A stretch of 64,000 nt of DNA from BOG-908 sp965198915 (GCA_965198915.1 CBDAQC010000002.1:1736001-1800000), one strand, 5' to 3'. Counted from the first letter of the stretch, positions 52,501-60,752 are shown. Notes: generated by a model from the letters alone, not told the origin. Made by a program: numbers and translations.

Positions 52501-52701
52501 CAGCAGCGCCTCGATACCGCCGATGCCGCTGGCGCTGGCACGTATGGCGGCGATCAGCCGGCGCGCCTCGACGTCGATGCGCGCCTCGCGCGCGGGCGGC
52601 AGGCTGGCGCCCTGCAGGAACTGGGCGGCCAGCGTCTCGTCGTCAGGCGCGTAGGGCGCGTGGAAGCCCGGCACGGCGGGACGCGAAAGTGCCGCGCTCA
52701 C
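49594..52701 (-). CDS. putA: Bifunctional proline dehydrogenase / glutamate semialdehyde dehydrogenase
   Basis: A 1035-residue enzyme oxidising proline to glutamate. The N-terminal FAD-dependent proline dehydrogenase barrel shows GLNFTVDAEEADRLELSLD, MVRLVKGAYWDTEVKRAQ and FATHNALTVASVMER. The C-terminal aldehyde dehydrogenase has VCISPWNFPLAIFLGQ, AFTGSTQVAW, the general base in IAETGGINAMIVD, and the nucleophile in SAGQRCSALRLM. There is no N-terminal ribbon-helix-helix domain, so this is a short PutA that does not autorepress its own gene. GTG 52701 overlaps the stop of the upstream hydrolase (GTGA). Confidence 0.96.
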   Translation of the reverse strand: MSAALSRPAVPGFHAPYAPDDETLAAQFLQGASLPPAREARIDVEARRLIAAIRASASGIGGIEALLREYSLSTPEGLALMVLAEGLLRVPDDATADRLIEDKLGQGGFAQGPDSRPDSLLVSASAWALGLSARLIGPADTPEGILRGVVRRLGLPTVRGALRQAMRVMGNHFVLGQTIEEALARAGSRAGRVFRYSFDMLGEGARTAEDAAHYQASYADAIAAIGRAAGNKPLPDRPGISVKLSALHPRYEAVSRARVMDELVPRVRELARAAAIHGLNFTVDAEEADRLELSLDVIAAVAEDRQLSGWDGFGLAVQAYGKRARETIDWVGQLAESLDRRFMVRLVKGAYWDTEVKRAQERGLADYPVFTRKPMTDLSYMACAERLLAQRPRIYPQFATHNALTVASVMERAGDTEGYEFQRLHGMGDALYASLLEGHPGVAVRTYAPVGVHQDLLAYLVRRLLENGANSSFVSVAADADVPVDTLLRRPAAIVGAPARARNASLPLPAALFGSERRNSAGVEFGDAASLERLLAEVTRHEGPGTAASVIDGALQTGAARPAICPVDGARVIGDVTDATPEQADQAMAAARAGFRAWSHTPAAARADALERAADLLEQQRGRLLALLADEGGKTLDDGVAEIREAVDFLRYYAAQARALFGAAGETLPGPTGERNTLRRRGRGVFVCISPWNFPLAIFLGQVGAALAAGNTVVAKPAEQTPLVAAEAVRLLHQAGVPASALHLVVGDGAIGALLVAHRDVAGVAFTGSTQVAWAINRALAAKDGPIVPLIAETGGINAMIVDATALPEQVVDDAVTSAFRSAGQRCSALRLMCVQEDVADRVFKMLAGAAQELKLGDPRDPSTHIGPVVDAEAQHRLLDHIARMRATARVHYAGTAPERGFFVAPHIFELDRPRDLAQEIFGPVLHVVRYRGAEQEALLDAIEASGYGLTLGIHTRIDAAAERIAARLSTGNIYVNRNMIGAVVGVQPFGGSGLSGTGPKAGGPDYLRRFGVEQTVSVNTAAAGGNAALLAAEE

Positions 52702-53654
52702 AGGCGGTCCCTCACCAAATCCAGGAAGCTGACGAGCGCCGCGTTCACCTCCGCCGGGCGTTCCTGCTGCACCCAGTGGCCGGCGCCGGGCAGGCTGATC
52801 TCCATGCGCAGATCGGCGCACATCTTCCGCAGGTTCTCCAACTGATTCGGCAGCATGCGCAGCACCATCTCGCGGTCGCCCGCCAGGAAGCCGGCCGGCT
52901 GGCGTATGACGTTGTCGCCATAGGCGCGCGCGTCAGCCGCGTTTCGGGGGAAGTTGCGATACCAGCTCAGCGGCCCGCGAAATCCGCCGGCGCGGAACGC
53001 GTCGGCGTAGGCGCGCAGTTCCTCGTCGCTCATGAAACCGAGCGGACCGGGCGGCGGCGCGTCCACGCTGGCCAGCATCGTGCTGTCACGCGGCACGTGC
53101 CGTCCGCTCCGCGCGCCCACGCCCTCGCCGCTCGCGGAGTAATACACCCGTTTCAGTGACTGCTCCCAGTCGCTGCCCTCGAACTCGGCTTCCGCGACGC
53201 CCTCCTCCTGGAAATACCGGATGTAGAAGAAGCGGTCCGGATACAGGTGTTCGATGATGTCGAAGAACGGCGCCGGCGGCGGCCCGCTATGCGGCACGCT
53301 CAGACCGAACACGGCGGCTACCGCGTCCGGAAAGCGCAGCGCGCAGCGCCAGGCGACCGGCGCGCCCCAATCATGCCCCACCGCCACCCAGCGCGTGGCG
53401 CCCAGATGGTCGGCCACCGCGCGCATGTCGTCCGCGATGATGTCCAGCGTGTAGGCGCCCGTCTCGCGCGGCTTAGAGCTGGCGCCGTAGCCGCGCATGT
53501 CCGGCAACGCCACGCGGTAGCCGGCCGCCACCAGCGCCGGGATCTGGTGGCGCCAGGACAGGCCGAGTTCCGGCCAGCCATGCATCAGGATGACCAGGGG
53601 GCCTTCGCCCTCGACTTTTACGGCCAGCTCAACATCGCCGGAGCGGATCTGCAT
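52698..53654 (-). CDS. Epoxide-hydrolase-like alpha/beta hydrolase
   Basis: Soluble 318-residue alpha/beta hydrolase. The oxyanion HGWPELGLSWRHQ and DMRGYGASSKP strings are typical of epoxide hydrolases. The nucleophile is the aspartate in WVAVGHDWGAPVAW, and the catalytic histidine is in LPGAGHWVQQERPAE. A cap-domain tyrosine region WYRNFPRNAADARAYG follows the canonical ring-opening position. It could open epoxides or act on esters or halides; substrate unknown. It is translationally coupled to putA downstream, an unusual pairing. Confidence 0.88.
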   Translation of the reverse strand: MQIRSGDVELAVKVEGEGPLVILMHGWPELGLSWRHQIPALVAAGYRVALPDMRGYGASSKPRETGAYTLDIIADDMRAVADHLGATRWVAVGHDWGAPVAWRCALRFPDAVAAVFGLSVPHSGPPPAPFFDIIEHLYPDRFFYIRYFQEEGVAEAEFEGSDWEQSLKRVYYSASGEGVGARSGRHVPRDSTMLASVDAPPPGPLGFMSDEELRAYADAFRAGGFRGPLSWYRNFPRNAADARAYGDNVIRQPAGFLAGDREMVLRMLPNQLENLRKMCADLRMEISLPGAGHWVQQERPAEVNAALVSFLDLVRDRL

Positions 53655-53672
53655 GGGGACGACCTAATTTTG

Positions 53673-53712
53673 GGAAGGCAGAGCCTTCTTTCGAGAACGG
53701 AGCAAGCCTCTG
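53673..53712 (+). repeat. Decayed hairpin arm (family 1)
   Basis: GGAAGGCAGAGCCTTCTTTCGAGAACGGAGCAAGCC keeps the edge and half-stem of the arm but has lost the AT-rich pairing. It lies upstream of the hydrolase gene in a divergent gap. Confidence 0.45.
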
Positions 53713-53775
53713 CCGCTTCTCCGAGACGGGGCTTCGGTCTATCCGTAACTGCCCGGCTGGTGCAAATGGCGCAGG

Positions 53776-54186
53776 ATGGCGCTGCACCTGATCAAGCTGG
53801 CGGTAGGGGTGGGTAGCCTGGCCGACTTGCGTACGCGGCAAGCGGGGGCGCGCCAGCCGTTGCGGCACACCACGCGCAACTTTCCCCGCCGGGCCGCGGA
53901 AATACTGGATGGCGGCTCGATCTACTGGGTGATCAACCGGGTGGTGCTAGCGCGCCAGCCACTGCTCGACATCGTGGCCGGCGCGCGGGACGACGGCTCG
54001 AAAGGGTGCGACCTGCTACTGGAGCCCACCCTGATACCCGTCCATGCCCGCTTCATGAAGCCGTTCCAGGGCTGGCGGTATTTGCGCGCCGAGGACGCTC
54101 CCGCGGATGACGCGGCGGGTCACGCGGCCGCCGAAGCGCTGCCGGAGGAGCTCGCGCGGGAGCTTCGGCGTCTGGCGTTGCTGTAA
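53776..54186 (+). CDS. DUF1489 family protein
   Basis: A 136-residue soluble protein starting MALHLIKLAVGVGSLADLRT. Conserved DUF1489 strings include HTTRNFPRRAAEILDGGSIY, WVINRVVLARQPLLDI and FMKPFQGWRYLRAEDAP. The family is found mainly in Alphaproteobacteria and has no assigned function. It stands alone on the plus strand, divergent from the hydrolase-putA pair. The C-terminal tail is acidic then helical. Confidence 0.88.
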   Translation: MALHLIKLAVGVGSLADLRTRQAGARQPLRHTTRNFPRRAAEILDGGSIYWVINRVVLARQPLLDIVAGARDDGSKGCDLLLEPTLIPVHARFMKPFQGWRYLRAEDAPADDAAGHAAAEALPEELARELRRLALL

Positions 54187-54254
54187 CGCGTAGAAAAGTC
54201 CAGCGCTCTACTCTTTCAGCTCGCGCCTAGACAGTTCGCAAGACGAAGCAGATG

Positions 54255-54304
54255 GGGGTGTGGGACATCGACACCCCGGCGGGGCTTGGGGCAGAGCCCC
54301 ACTC
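54255..54304. repeat. GC-rich hairpin repeat (family 2), short copy
   Basis: GGGGTGTGGGACATCGACACCCC-type dyad followed by GGGGCTTGGGGCAGAGCCCC. It lies in the convergent gap between the DUF1489 and DUF4142 genes and may terminate both. Confidence 0.6.
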
Positions 54305-54329
54305 TGGCCGCGCCTGCAAACCAGCCCAA

Positions 54330-54851
54330 TCACTCCCCCGCAGCAGCCAGCGCCTCGACGCGCTGCTTGTGATCGTCGATCTTCACCAGGGTCTGCCGCG
54401 CATAGTCCTTCAGCTCGGCATTGGAGCCGTTCTGGATTTCCCAGCGATATAGGGCATCGTTGGCATCCTGGTAGGATATCTGCCCCTGGACGTAATCGCG
54501 GTCGAACGACGGGCCCTGCTGCGTGCTCAGCTCGCGCACCAGATCCTTGTAGGCGTTGGCAAGCAGGCTGGCAGGCGGCTGAGTCACGTGCAGGCGCCCC
54601 AGCAGCGCCACCAGGTTGTTCTCCACTGCTACGTGGCTGGTATCCATCAGTTGGGCGTAGTCGCGTACGGCCTTGCTGGAGGCTCGCGTCTCGCCAAGCT
54701 TGCCGGTATCAACCTGAAACTTGTTGCCCAGATAGGTCAGCCCGATGAACGTGTAATCCACGTTGTTGATCGCTGCCGGCGCCTGTGCCTCGGCCACGCC
54801 TGACAACATCAGGCAAGAGGCGGCAGCCATTGCGGCAATCCGGAACGTCAT
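54330..54851 (-). CDS. DUF4142 exported protein
   Basis: Exported 173-residue protein with signal peptide FRIAAMAAASCLMLSGVAEA. The mature part is a helical bundle: DYTFIGLTYLGNKFQVDTGK, KAVRDYAQLMDTSHVAVENN, and DANDALYRWEIQNGSNAELK followed by YARQTLVKIDDHKQRVEAL. This matches the DUF4142 (ferritin-like, formerly predicted outer-membrane) family. Function unknown; relatives are often stress-induced. It lies downstream of the dehydrogenase operon on the same strand with a 114-bp gap. Confidence 0.85.
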   Translation of the reverse strand: MTFRIAAMAAASCLMLSGVAEAQAPAAINNVDYTFIGLTYLGNKFQVDTGKLGETRASSKAVRDYAQLMDTSHVAVENNLVALLGRLHVTQPPASLLANAYKDLVRELSTQQGPSFDRDYVQGQISYQDANDALYRWEIQNGSNAELKDYARQTLVKIDDHKQRVEALAAAGE

Positions 54852-54965
54852 GGCGAAACTCCATCTAGAGGGTGCCCTTACAACGTGCCCTGTTCAGGAA
54901 GTTCGCATCGCATCAGAGGACGAAACCATCTACCTCCCTCTTTCAAGAAGGCGTCGCTTGCGGTG

Positions 54966-56294
54966 TTACCTTTGCACGTCAGGCGACGCCGTAATCGCGC
55001 GTATCTGCGCCACCTGCGCCGCGGACACGCGCGAGGCATGGTTGCCCCAGGCGCTACGCACGTAACTTGCGAGCTGCGCGATCTGCGCGTCCGAGTAACG
55101 CCAACCGAAGGCCGGCATTGCCAACGGCGACGGCGACCCTTGCGTGGAAGGCCGCCGCGCGCCGGCGACGATGGCGGAGACGAGCGAGTCCGGGCTTTCG
55201 TGCAGGACCGTGGCGTTGCCTGCAAGACTGGGGAATGCGTAGTTGGCGCCCTGGCCGTCAAGCCGGTGACAGGCCGAGCAGCTATCCATGAACATGCGCC
55301 CGCCCGCTTCAACGTCCCGCCCGGCCATAATCGTCTGGTAGGTGGTCCCGCTCGGGGCGAACCTCGATGTCTGGTCGGGCGCCGGTGACAGCGACTTCAG
55401 ATACACTGCGATTGCGCGGACATCGTCCTCGTGCATCGCTTGCGTGCTGTGCGCCACCACTTCGGCCATTTGCCCGGCCACTACGGCATGCGCCGTCCGC
55501 GCCGTGCGCAGCATTTCCACGATGTCGTCCGCCGTCCAGTCATGCAGCCCCGCCGGCGCGTTGTCACGCAAGTTGGAGCTGGACTGGCCGGCCAGTACGG
55601 CGCCGGACAGGTATAAGGGCAAGTCGTCCTTCGTCGCCTTCTCCTCGAGGGCGAGGCCCCGCGGCGTGTGGCAGGTGCCGCAATGGCCCAGCCCTTCGAC
55701 GATGTAGGCGCCCCGGTTCCAAACCGCCGATTTCGCGCCGTCGGGCACGAACCTCTTGTTGTCAAGGAAGGCCTTGTTCCACAATCCCAGGGGCCAGCGC
55801 ATGCTAAGCGGCCAGGCGATATCGGCGCGCCGGCTGGGCTGTGCGGAGGGACGCACGTCGTGCTCGAAATACGCGTAGAGATCCTGCAGGTCCGCGTCGC
55901 TCAGCTTGGTGAAAGAGGTGTAGGGCATCGCCGGATAGATCTGCCGGCCATCGCGCGCCACGCCTTCGCGCATAAGCCGGACGAAGGCGCGCAGGTCATA
56001 CTTGCCGATACCGTGTTTGCTGTCAGGCGTTATGTTGGACGCGTACACTACGCCCATCGGCAGCTTGAACGGCGTGCCGCCGGCGAACTCGGCGCCGCCG
56101 GGTTTGGTGTGGCAGGCGGTGCAATCGCCCAGCACGGCCAGATAGGCGCCATGCGCCGCATCGGGCGTGCGACCGCCGATCTGCGGCAGTATCTTCGGCA
56201 GGGGCCAGTCCAGCGACCATACGATCACGCCCGCTGCCACGGCCACCACGCATGCGGCGCCCAGCCAGAGCGGACGCAGGCCATGCCGCGTCAC
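54966..56294 (-). CDS. Triheme cytochrome c subunit of a membrane-bound dehydrogenase
   Basis: A 442-residue periplasmic cytochrome with an N-terminal membrane anchor (PLWLGAACVVAVAAGVIVWS). Three heme-binding motifs: CTACH (58-62), CGTCH (205-209) and CSACH (339-343), the arrangement of the cytochrome subunits of gluconate, sorbitol, fructose and alcohol dehydrogenases. It passes electrons from the flavoprotein to ubiquinone. GTG 56294 overlaps the flavoprotein stop (GTGA). Upstream frame extension is antisense-like and was rejected. Confidence 0.93.
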   Translation of the reverse strand: MTRHGLRPLWLGAACVVAVAAGVIVWSLDWPLPKILPQIGGRTPDAAHGAYLAVLGDCTACHTKPGGAEFAGGTPFKLPMGVVYASNITPDSKHGIGKYDLRAFVRLMREGVARDGRQIYPAMPYTSFTKLSDADLQDLYAYFEHDVRPSAQPSRRADIAWPLSMRWPLGLWNKAFLDNKRFVPDGAKSAVWNRGAYIVEGLGHCGTCHTPRGLALEEKATKDDLPLYLSGAVLAGQSSSNLRDNAPAGLHDWTADDIVEMLRTARTAHAVVAGQMAEVVAHSTQAMHEDDVRAIAVYLKSLSPAPDQTSRFAPSGTTYQTIMAGRDVEAGGRMFMDSCSACHRLDGQGANYAFPSLAGNATVLHESPDSLVSAIVAGARRPSTQGSPSPLAMPAFGWRYSDAQIAQLASYVRSAWGNHASRVSAAQVAQIRAITASPDVQR

Positions 56295-58066
56295 AGCGTC
56301 ACCATCGGCCCTGGCTGGTGGATGTATTGCGTGCGGATGTGCTCCGCGCACCAATAGGCCAGCGCGCCCACCAGCCCGGTCGGGTTGTAGCCGATGCCGT
56401 TTGCAAACACGTTTGCGCCCAGCACAAACAGGTTCGACACGTCCCAGCTTTGCAGATAGCGGTTCACTACGCTGGTCCTCGGGTCCGTGCCCATGGCGGT
56501 GCCGCCGTTTATATGCGTGCTCTGGTATTTGCGCGCGTCCCAGTTTGCGCCCGGCTTCAGGATGAAAGCGGAGTCGGACTTGGCGCCCATCGCGCGCCCG
56601 ATCGCCGGCAATTGGCCGGCCACGTATTCGGACATGCGCAGATCGTTGTCCTGCCAGTTCAGCGTCATACGCAGCAGCGGTTCGCCGTAGGCGTCCTTGT
56701 AGGTTGGGTCGAGGTCCAGGAAGCATTGCCGGTATGGCATGTTGGAGCATTGCGCCTGTATCTGGCCGGTATGCAGGAAGTTTTCGACGGCCGCCTTCTT
56801 CCAGCCCGAGCCCCAGCGCGGCGCGCCTTTCGGCACCGGCAGGTCGCGCACCGGCCCGGTTCCGGTCTGCCTGCCCCAGATTACGCCGCCGCCCACGAAG
56901 CGGTGCGGCCCGTGATCGTAATTGTCGGCGTAGAAATCGTCGATCGCCTGGCCGCCGCCGCCGGCCCCCATGAACGGATTGATATAGGTTTTCTCATCGA
57001 AGAACAGCGTCAGGCTAGAGAGTAGCTGGTAGCAGAAATTGCGCCCCACCACGCCCTCACCGGAGTCCGGATCATATGGCTTTCCGATCTTCGAGCTGAG
57101 CATCAGGCGCACATTATGCAGGTGGAACGCCGCCAGAACTACGATGTCGCCCGGCTGTTCCGTTTCCTGTCCTTGCGCATCAAGGTAGGTGACACCCGTC
57201 GCCGTCTTGCCGTCCGCGGCCAGGTTGACCCGCAACACATGGCTGTTCGGCCGCAGCTCGAAATTACCCATGCGCAAAAGGTAGGGCATGATCGTCGTCT
57301 GCGGAGACGCCTTGGAATAGTTTATGCAACCATAGTCGCTGCAGAAGCCGCAGAAGCTGCAAGGGCCAAGCTGGCACCCGTAGGGATTGGTGTAGGATTG
57401 CGAGGCGTTCGCGGCGGGCAGGGCATAAGGGTGGTAGCCCATGTCACGCACCGTGCGCTGAAACATCACGCCCGTCGGGTGGTCTTTCAGCGGCGGCAGC
57501 GGGAACTCGCGCGAGCGCTTCATCTCGAACACATTGCCGCGCCCGGTGGTCTTGCCCCCGATGTTGTAGGCGTAGCTCGACGTGCCGCAGACATATTCGA
57601 ATCGGTCGAAATACGGCTCCAGGTCCTCGTAAGTGACGCCCCAGTCATGCGCCGTGATCTCCTCCGGCACGAAGCCGCGCCCGTATCTCTCCGTATACCA
57701 GGCTGGTATGTTCAGCTCTGACGGCATCACCCGCGAGTGCACGCCGGACCAGTGTATGCCGGCACCGCCCACGCCTTCGCCCGGCTTAAAGCTGCCATAT
57801 TGCCTGTACGGCACCGCGGTCTGGGACTTGTCGTGCCGCAGCGTCACCGTAGTTTTGCTCAGGTTCTGCAACAGATTGTGACGTGCCGATTGCGCGATCT
57901 CGTCCAGCACTTTCGGATAGGCGAAATCGGGGACCGTGTCGTGATACTCGCCACGCTCAAGCGCCACCACGCGAAGCCCGGCCGCGCAGAGTTCGGCCGC
58001 CATGATTGCGCCGGTCCAGCCGAAGCCCACTATCACCACGTCGGCCTTTGGTTTGCGCTGGCTCAT
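56291..58066 (-). CDS. GMC flavoprotein subunit of gluconate-2-dehydrogenase-type enzyme
   Basis: FAD-dependent oxidoreductase of 591 residues. The dinucleotide fold is ADVVIVGFGWTGAIMAAELC. The catalytic end has THINGGTAMGTDP and GANVFANGIGYNPTG, with the His and Asn of the GMC active site. A cysteine cluster (Cys231, 236, 239, 242, 247) in NPYGCQLGPCSFCGFC probably holds a [3Fe-4S] centre, as in related FAD-dependent sugar dehydrogenases. No signal peptide is present, so export probably depends on the Tat signal of the small subunit. Substrate could be gluconate, keto-gluconate, a sugar or polyol. Confidence 0.93.
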   Translation of the reverse strand: MSQRKPKADVVIVGFGWTGAIMAAELCAAGLRVVALERGEYHDTVPDFAYPKVLDEIAQSARHNLLQNLSKTTVTLRHDKSQTAVPYRQYGSFKPGEGVGGAGIHWSGVHSRVMPSELNIPAWYTERYGRGFVPEEITAHDWGVTYEDLEPYFDRFEYVCGTSSYAYNIGGKTTGRGNVFEMKRSREFPLPPLKDHPTGVMFQRTVRDMGYHPYALPAANASQSYTNPYGCQLGPCSFCGFCSDYGCINYSKASPQTTIMPYLLRMGNFELRPNSHVLRVNLAADGKTATGVTYLDAQGQETEQPGDIVVLAAFHLHNVRLMLSSKIGKPYDPDSGEGVVGRNFCYQLLSSLTLFFDEKTYINPFMGAGGGGQAIDDFYADNYDHGPHRFVGGGVIWGRQTGTGPVRDLPVPKGAPRWGSGWKKAAVENFLHTGQIQAQCSNMPYRQCFLDLDPTYKDAYGEPLLRMTLNWQDNDLRMSEYVAGQLPAIGRAMGAKSDSAFILKPGANWDARKYQSTHINGGTAMGTDPRTSVVNRYLQSWDVSNLFVLGANVFANGIGYNPTGLVGALAYWCAEHIRTQYIHQPGPMVTL

Positions 58067-58076
58067 CCGGGACGTC

Positions 58077-58814
58077 TCATTCCTGACCGTGTATGCTGAC
58101 CGGACCGTAGGGATATCGCCGGCCATACTGATCCACCCAATCCACGAAGTCGCCACGCGCGCCCGGATAGCCGATCATCTTCCACGCGCCCATGTCCTTG
58201 TTGCCGCCATACATAGGATCGCCGAAATAACCCTCGCGCACGTTCTGCAACAGGAACGTCTTGAAGAACTCGGCCAGGTTCGCCGTGTCGTCCTTCAGCG
58301 TTCCGGCCTCTGCCTGCCGGAGCATGCTATCCTGTTCGTCGGTCCCTAGTTCGGCAAACGCCTTGCCATGCGCGGTCCGGCACGCGGCATCGATCGCGCG
58401 CAGTGACAGCCGGTATTGCTGCCGCGGCGTCAGCGGGGATTGGTAGCCGAACTCCGGCGCCGCCTTGGTGAACGGCCCGCTCATATACCAGCCGCCGGCC
58501 GTGCCGTACGGCGTCTGCATCTGCCTGTCGATGTATTGCGGCACGCCGAGTTCCACGGCACCTGGCCCTATTTCGTCCTTCGGGATCAGCCGGTCACATA
58601 TCGCGTTCAGCAGCACCCATTCGGCAGGCGTGAAAAACGCCGGCTTGTAGTCGGGCGTTGCCGGCGAGGAAGGTGCGGGCGCGGCTTCCAGCAGGTCGTT
58701 GCGGGCCGGCTTGTCCTGCGCGCGCGCCACGCCTGCCGCCAGTGCCGCGGCCGGCGCCAGCACCACCGGAATGCGCAGGAACCCGCGCCGTCCCGCGTCT
58801 GGTGTGTCCGTCAA
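58077..58814 (-). CDS. Gluconate-2-dehydrogenase subunit 3 family protein (Tat-exported)
   Basis: A 245-residue small subunit. The N-terminus GRRGFLRIPVVLAPAAALAA is a twin-arginine signal with an ARAQ cleavage site, and likely carries the folded flavoprotein across the membrane. The body has FTPAEWVLLNAICDRLIPKD and GVPQYIDRQMQTPYG, with the C-terminal GDPMYGGNKDMGAWKMIGYP typical of subunit 3. The TTG start overlaps the stop of the HbpS-like gene, and 10 bases separate it from the flavoprotein gene. Confidence 0.93.
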   Translation of the reverse strand: MTDTPDAGRRGFLRIPVVLAPAAALAAGVARAQDKPARNDLLEAAPAPSSPATPDYKPAFFTPAEWVLLNAICDRLIPKDEIGPGAVELGVPQYIDRQMQTPYGTAGGWYMSGPFTKAAPEFGYQSPLTPRQQYRLSLRAIDAACRTAHGKAFAELGTDEQDSMLRQAEAGTLKDDTANLAEFFKTFLLQNVREGYFGDPMYGGNKDMGAWKMIGYPGARGDFVDWVDQYGRRYPYGPVSIHGQE

Positions 58815-59293
58815 GGCGCCACCGCGGCCGCGGCCGCCGTGGCTACCTGCACGTCATTATTGTTGTCCACGCCGCTGACACCCACCGCGCCGATAATTCG
58901 CCCCGCTGCCACGATCGGCACGCCGCCACGCATCTGCACGAACCCGGCCGTGATGGCGGCACCGCGCCCGCCGTTGATCTTGCTCTCCAAAGTATCCGTA
59001 GTGGCGCGGTAGCGCGCCGCCGTGCGTGCTTTGCCCATCGAGAGCGTGATACCGGCCTGCCGTGCACCATCCATCTGCTCGAACAATACGAGGTCACCGG
59101 ACGTGTCTGCCACCGCTATCGAGGAAGGCGCGTGCAGCGCACCGGCCTGCCTCTCGGCCGTTTCCAACACACGACGCGCCTGTTCCAGGCTGATCGGCGC
59201 CGGCTGCAGCGGCACGGCGGAACTTGTCTGCGCCAGGCAGGGCAGACTTGCAGACAGATTGGTGAGAAGGGCGGCGGCAAACAGCTTGCGCAT
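58811..59293 (-). CDS. HbpS/GlcG-like heme-binding-family protein
   Basis: A 160-residue exported protein (signal MRKLFAAALLTNLSASLPCL, ending AQ). The single domain begins ISLEQARRVLETAERQAGA and contains VADTSGDLVLFEQMDGA, GITLSMGKARTAARYR and RGGVPIVAAGRIIGAVGVSG, the HbpS/GlcG (DUF336) pattern. Relatives bind heme or cobalamin, or accompany oxidases. As first gene of the dehydrogenase operon it may help heme handling or electron transfer. The start at 59293 is the only one leaving a signal peptide. Confidence 0.88.
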   Translation of the reverse strand: MRKLFAAALLTNLSASLPCLAQTSSAVPLQPAPISLEQARRVLETAERQAGALHAPSSIAVADTSGDLVLFEQMDGARQAGITLSMGKARTAARYRATTDTLESKINGGRGAAITAGFVQMRGGVPIVAAGRIIGAVGVSGVDNNNDVQVATAAAAAVAP

Positions 59294-59377
59294 GGTTTGT
59301 CCTTGCTGTCGTCTTGCGAAGGCAACGCGTGGGATTGGGCCCTCACGGTTCACGTTTGTTGGAAGCGAGCCAAGGTG

Positions 59378-59445
59378 GTAAGGCAAGGAAGGCGTTCTTT
59401 TTCGATAAAAAAAGCAAGAAGCTTTTTGCTACGCTGTCGCAGAAG
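59378..59445 (+). repeat. Hairpin arm plus half-core (family 1)
   Basis: AAGGCAAGGAAGGCG edge, stem TTCTTTTTCGATAAAAAAAG with mispairs, then GCAAGAAGCTTTTTGC and the half-core CGCTGTCGC. It lies in the 242-base divergent gap between the dehydrogenase operon and the MetX-like gene. Confidence 0.75.
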
Positions 59446-59535
59446 CGGCGGCACTCGCCACGTCCTCACATTTCTGTGCGTCGGCAATTGCGGTCTGCGT
59501 GTGGCGTTGCCCGGCCCAGCCTTCGGAGAATGTTG

Positions 59536-60582
59536 ATGCGTGCGCTTTGTCTGCTTGCCGCGATGCTGCCTTGCGCGGCATCTGCCCAGATGCCGAGCCC
59601 TACCGACGGCACGCTGACTGTGCCCAGCTACCGTCTGCGCAACGGCGACACCATCCAGAACCTGCGCCTGCATTATCTGCTGGTCGGCGAGCCCCGGCGA
59701 AACGCCCAGGGCCAGATCGACAACGCGGTCATCCTGCTGCACGGCACCACCGGATCGGCAAAGGCCTTCACCACGCCGGAGATGGCGGGCGCGCTCTACG
59801 GAAGCGGCCAGCCGCTCGACACGACCCGCTACCTGCTGGTGATACCTGACGAGATCGGGGCCGGCCAATCCACCAAACCGTCTGACGGGTTGTGCGGCAA
59901 GTTTCCCGCTTACGGCTACCGGGACCAGGTCGAATCCACCCACCTGTTGATGAACAAGCTCGGCGTATTGCACGCCCGGCTCGTGCTCGGCACGTCCATG
60001 GGCGGCATGCAGACCTGGCTGTGGGCAGAGCGTTTCCCGGACGACGCGGATGGCTTCGTGGCCGTCGCCAGCACGCCTGCGCCGGTCACCGGCCGCAACC
60101 TGCTGTGGCGCGAGGCGATCATGCAGGCGATCACCACCGACCCGGACTGGCGCGACGGACACCCCGATCCCGCCCACCTGCCGCATGTATGGGCAATGAC
60201 CGCGGCGCCGCTGTTCGACATAATGACCAGCGACGTCGCCCGCCTGCAGCCGGAAGTCCCTGACCGGCAGGCGGCGCCGCAGGTGATACAGAAACTCGTT
60301 AGCAGAGAACTGCAGGCTTCCAGCCCCTGCGATGTGCTCTACCAGTTCGCCAGCTCCTTCGATTACCAGCCCACGCCGGACCTCGGCCGAATTACTGCGC
60401 CGTTCCTGTCGGTGAACTTTGCCGACGACCTGCTGAATCCGCCCGAGCAGTTGCACCTGCCACAGGCGGCCAACGTCCACGCGCTGATGGTCACGGAGCC
60501 GTCCCGGCTTTATGGTCACAACACCCTGAAATACCCGGCCGGCTGGTCAACCGGGCTCGCGGCGTTCCTGGCGCGGAAGTAA
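59536..60582 (+). CDS. MetX-like exported alpha/beta hydrolase
   Basis: A 348-residue protein with signal peptide RALCLLAAMLPCAASAQ; ATG 59536 has GGAGA at good spacing. The fold resembles homoserine O-acetyltransferase (MetX): LHYLLVGEPRR, VILLHGTTGSAKAF, PDEIGAGQST, the serine in LGTSMGGMQTWLWAERF, Asp in VNFADDLLNPPEQ, and His in YGHNTLKYP. Export argues against a methionine role. It is more likely an esterase or lactonase; pairing with a periplasmic sugar dehydrogenase makes lactone hydrolysis attractive but unproven. Confidence 0.85.
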   Translation: MRALCLLAAMLPCAASAQMPSPTDGTLTVPSYRLRNGDTIQNLRLHYLLVGEPRRNAQGQIDNAVILLHGTTGSAKAFTTPEMAGALYGSGQPLDTTRYLLVIPDEIGAGQSTKPSDGLCGKFPAYGYRDQVESTHLLMNKLGVLHARLVLGTSMGGMQTWLWAERFPDDADGFVAVASTPAPVTGRNLLWREAIMQAITTDPDWRDGHPDPAHLPHVWAMTAAPLFDIMTSDVARLQPEVPDRQAAPQVIQKLVSRELQASSPCDVLYQFASSFDYQPTPDLGRITAPFLSVNFADDLLNPPEQLHLPQAANVHALMVTEPSRLYGHNTLKYPAGWSTGLAAFLARK

Positions 60583-60613
60583 GTCGTGACAGTGTAAGCC
60601 CCGTCGTGCGAAC

Positions 60614-60726
60614 CACGCTGGCGCGCGACGGGGCCTCGGCCCCAGACCTCATTTCGTAGAAGTGCGTGTAGAGAGGTTCTAAGGACGACTGTCCTTAGCG
60701 GGGTCCAGGGGCAGAGCCCCTGGCCT
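60614..60726. repeat. GC-rich double-hairpin repeat (family 2), inverted copy
   Basis: GGTTCTAAGGACGACTGTCC, then TTAGCGGGGTCCAGGGGC and AGAGCCCCTGGCC, is the reverse complement of the 1225-1276 unit with few changes. A GGGGCCTCGGCCCC dyad precedes it. It lies between convergent genes. Confidence 0.8.
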
Positions 60727-60752
60727 TACCTCACCGATGTTGCCCACCACGC

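Noticed and set aside
54852..54965. Possible gene or riboswitch between the DUF4142 and cytochrome c genes
   Set aside because: Only short frames and no conserved fold; nothing supportable in these 114 bases.
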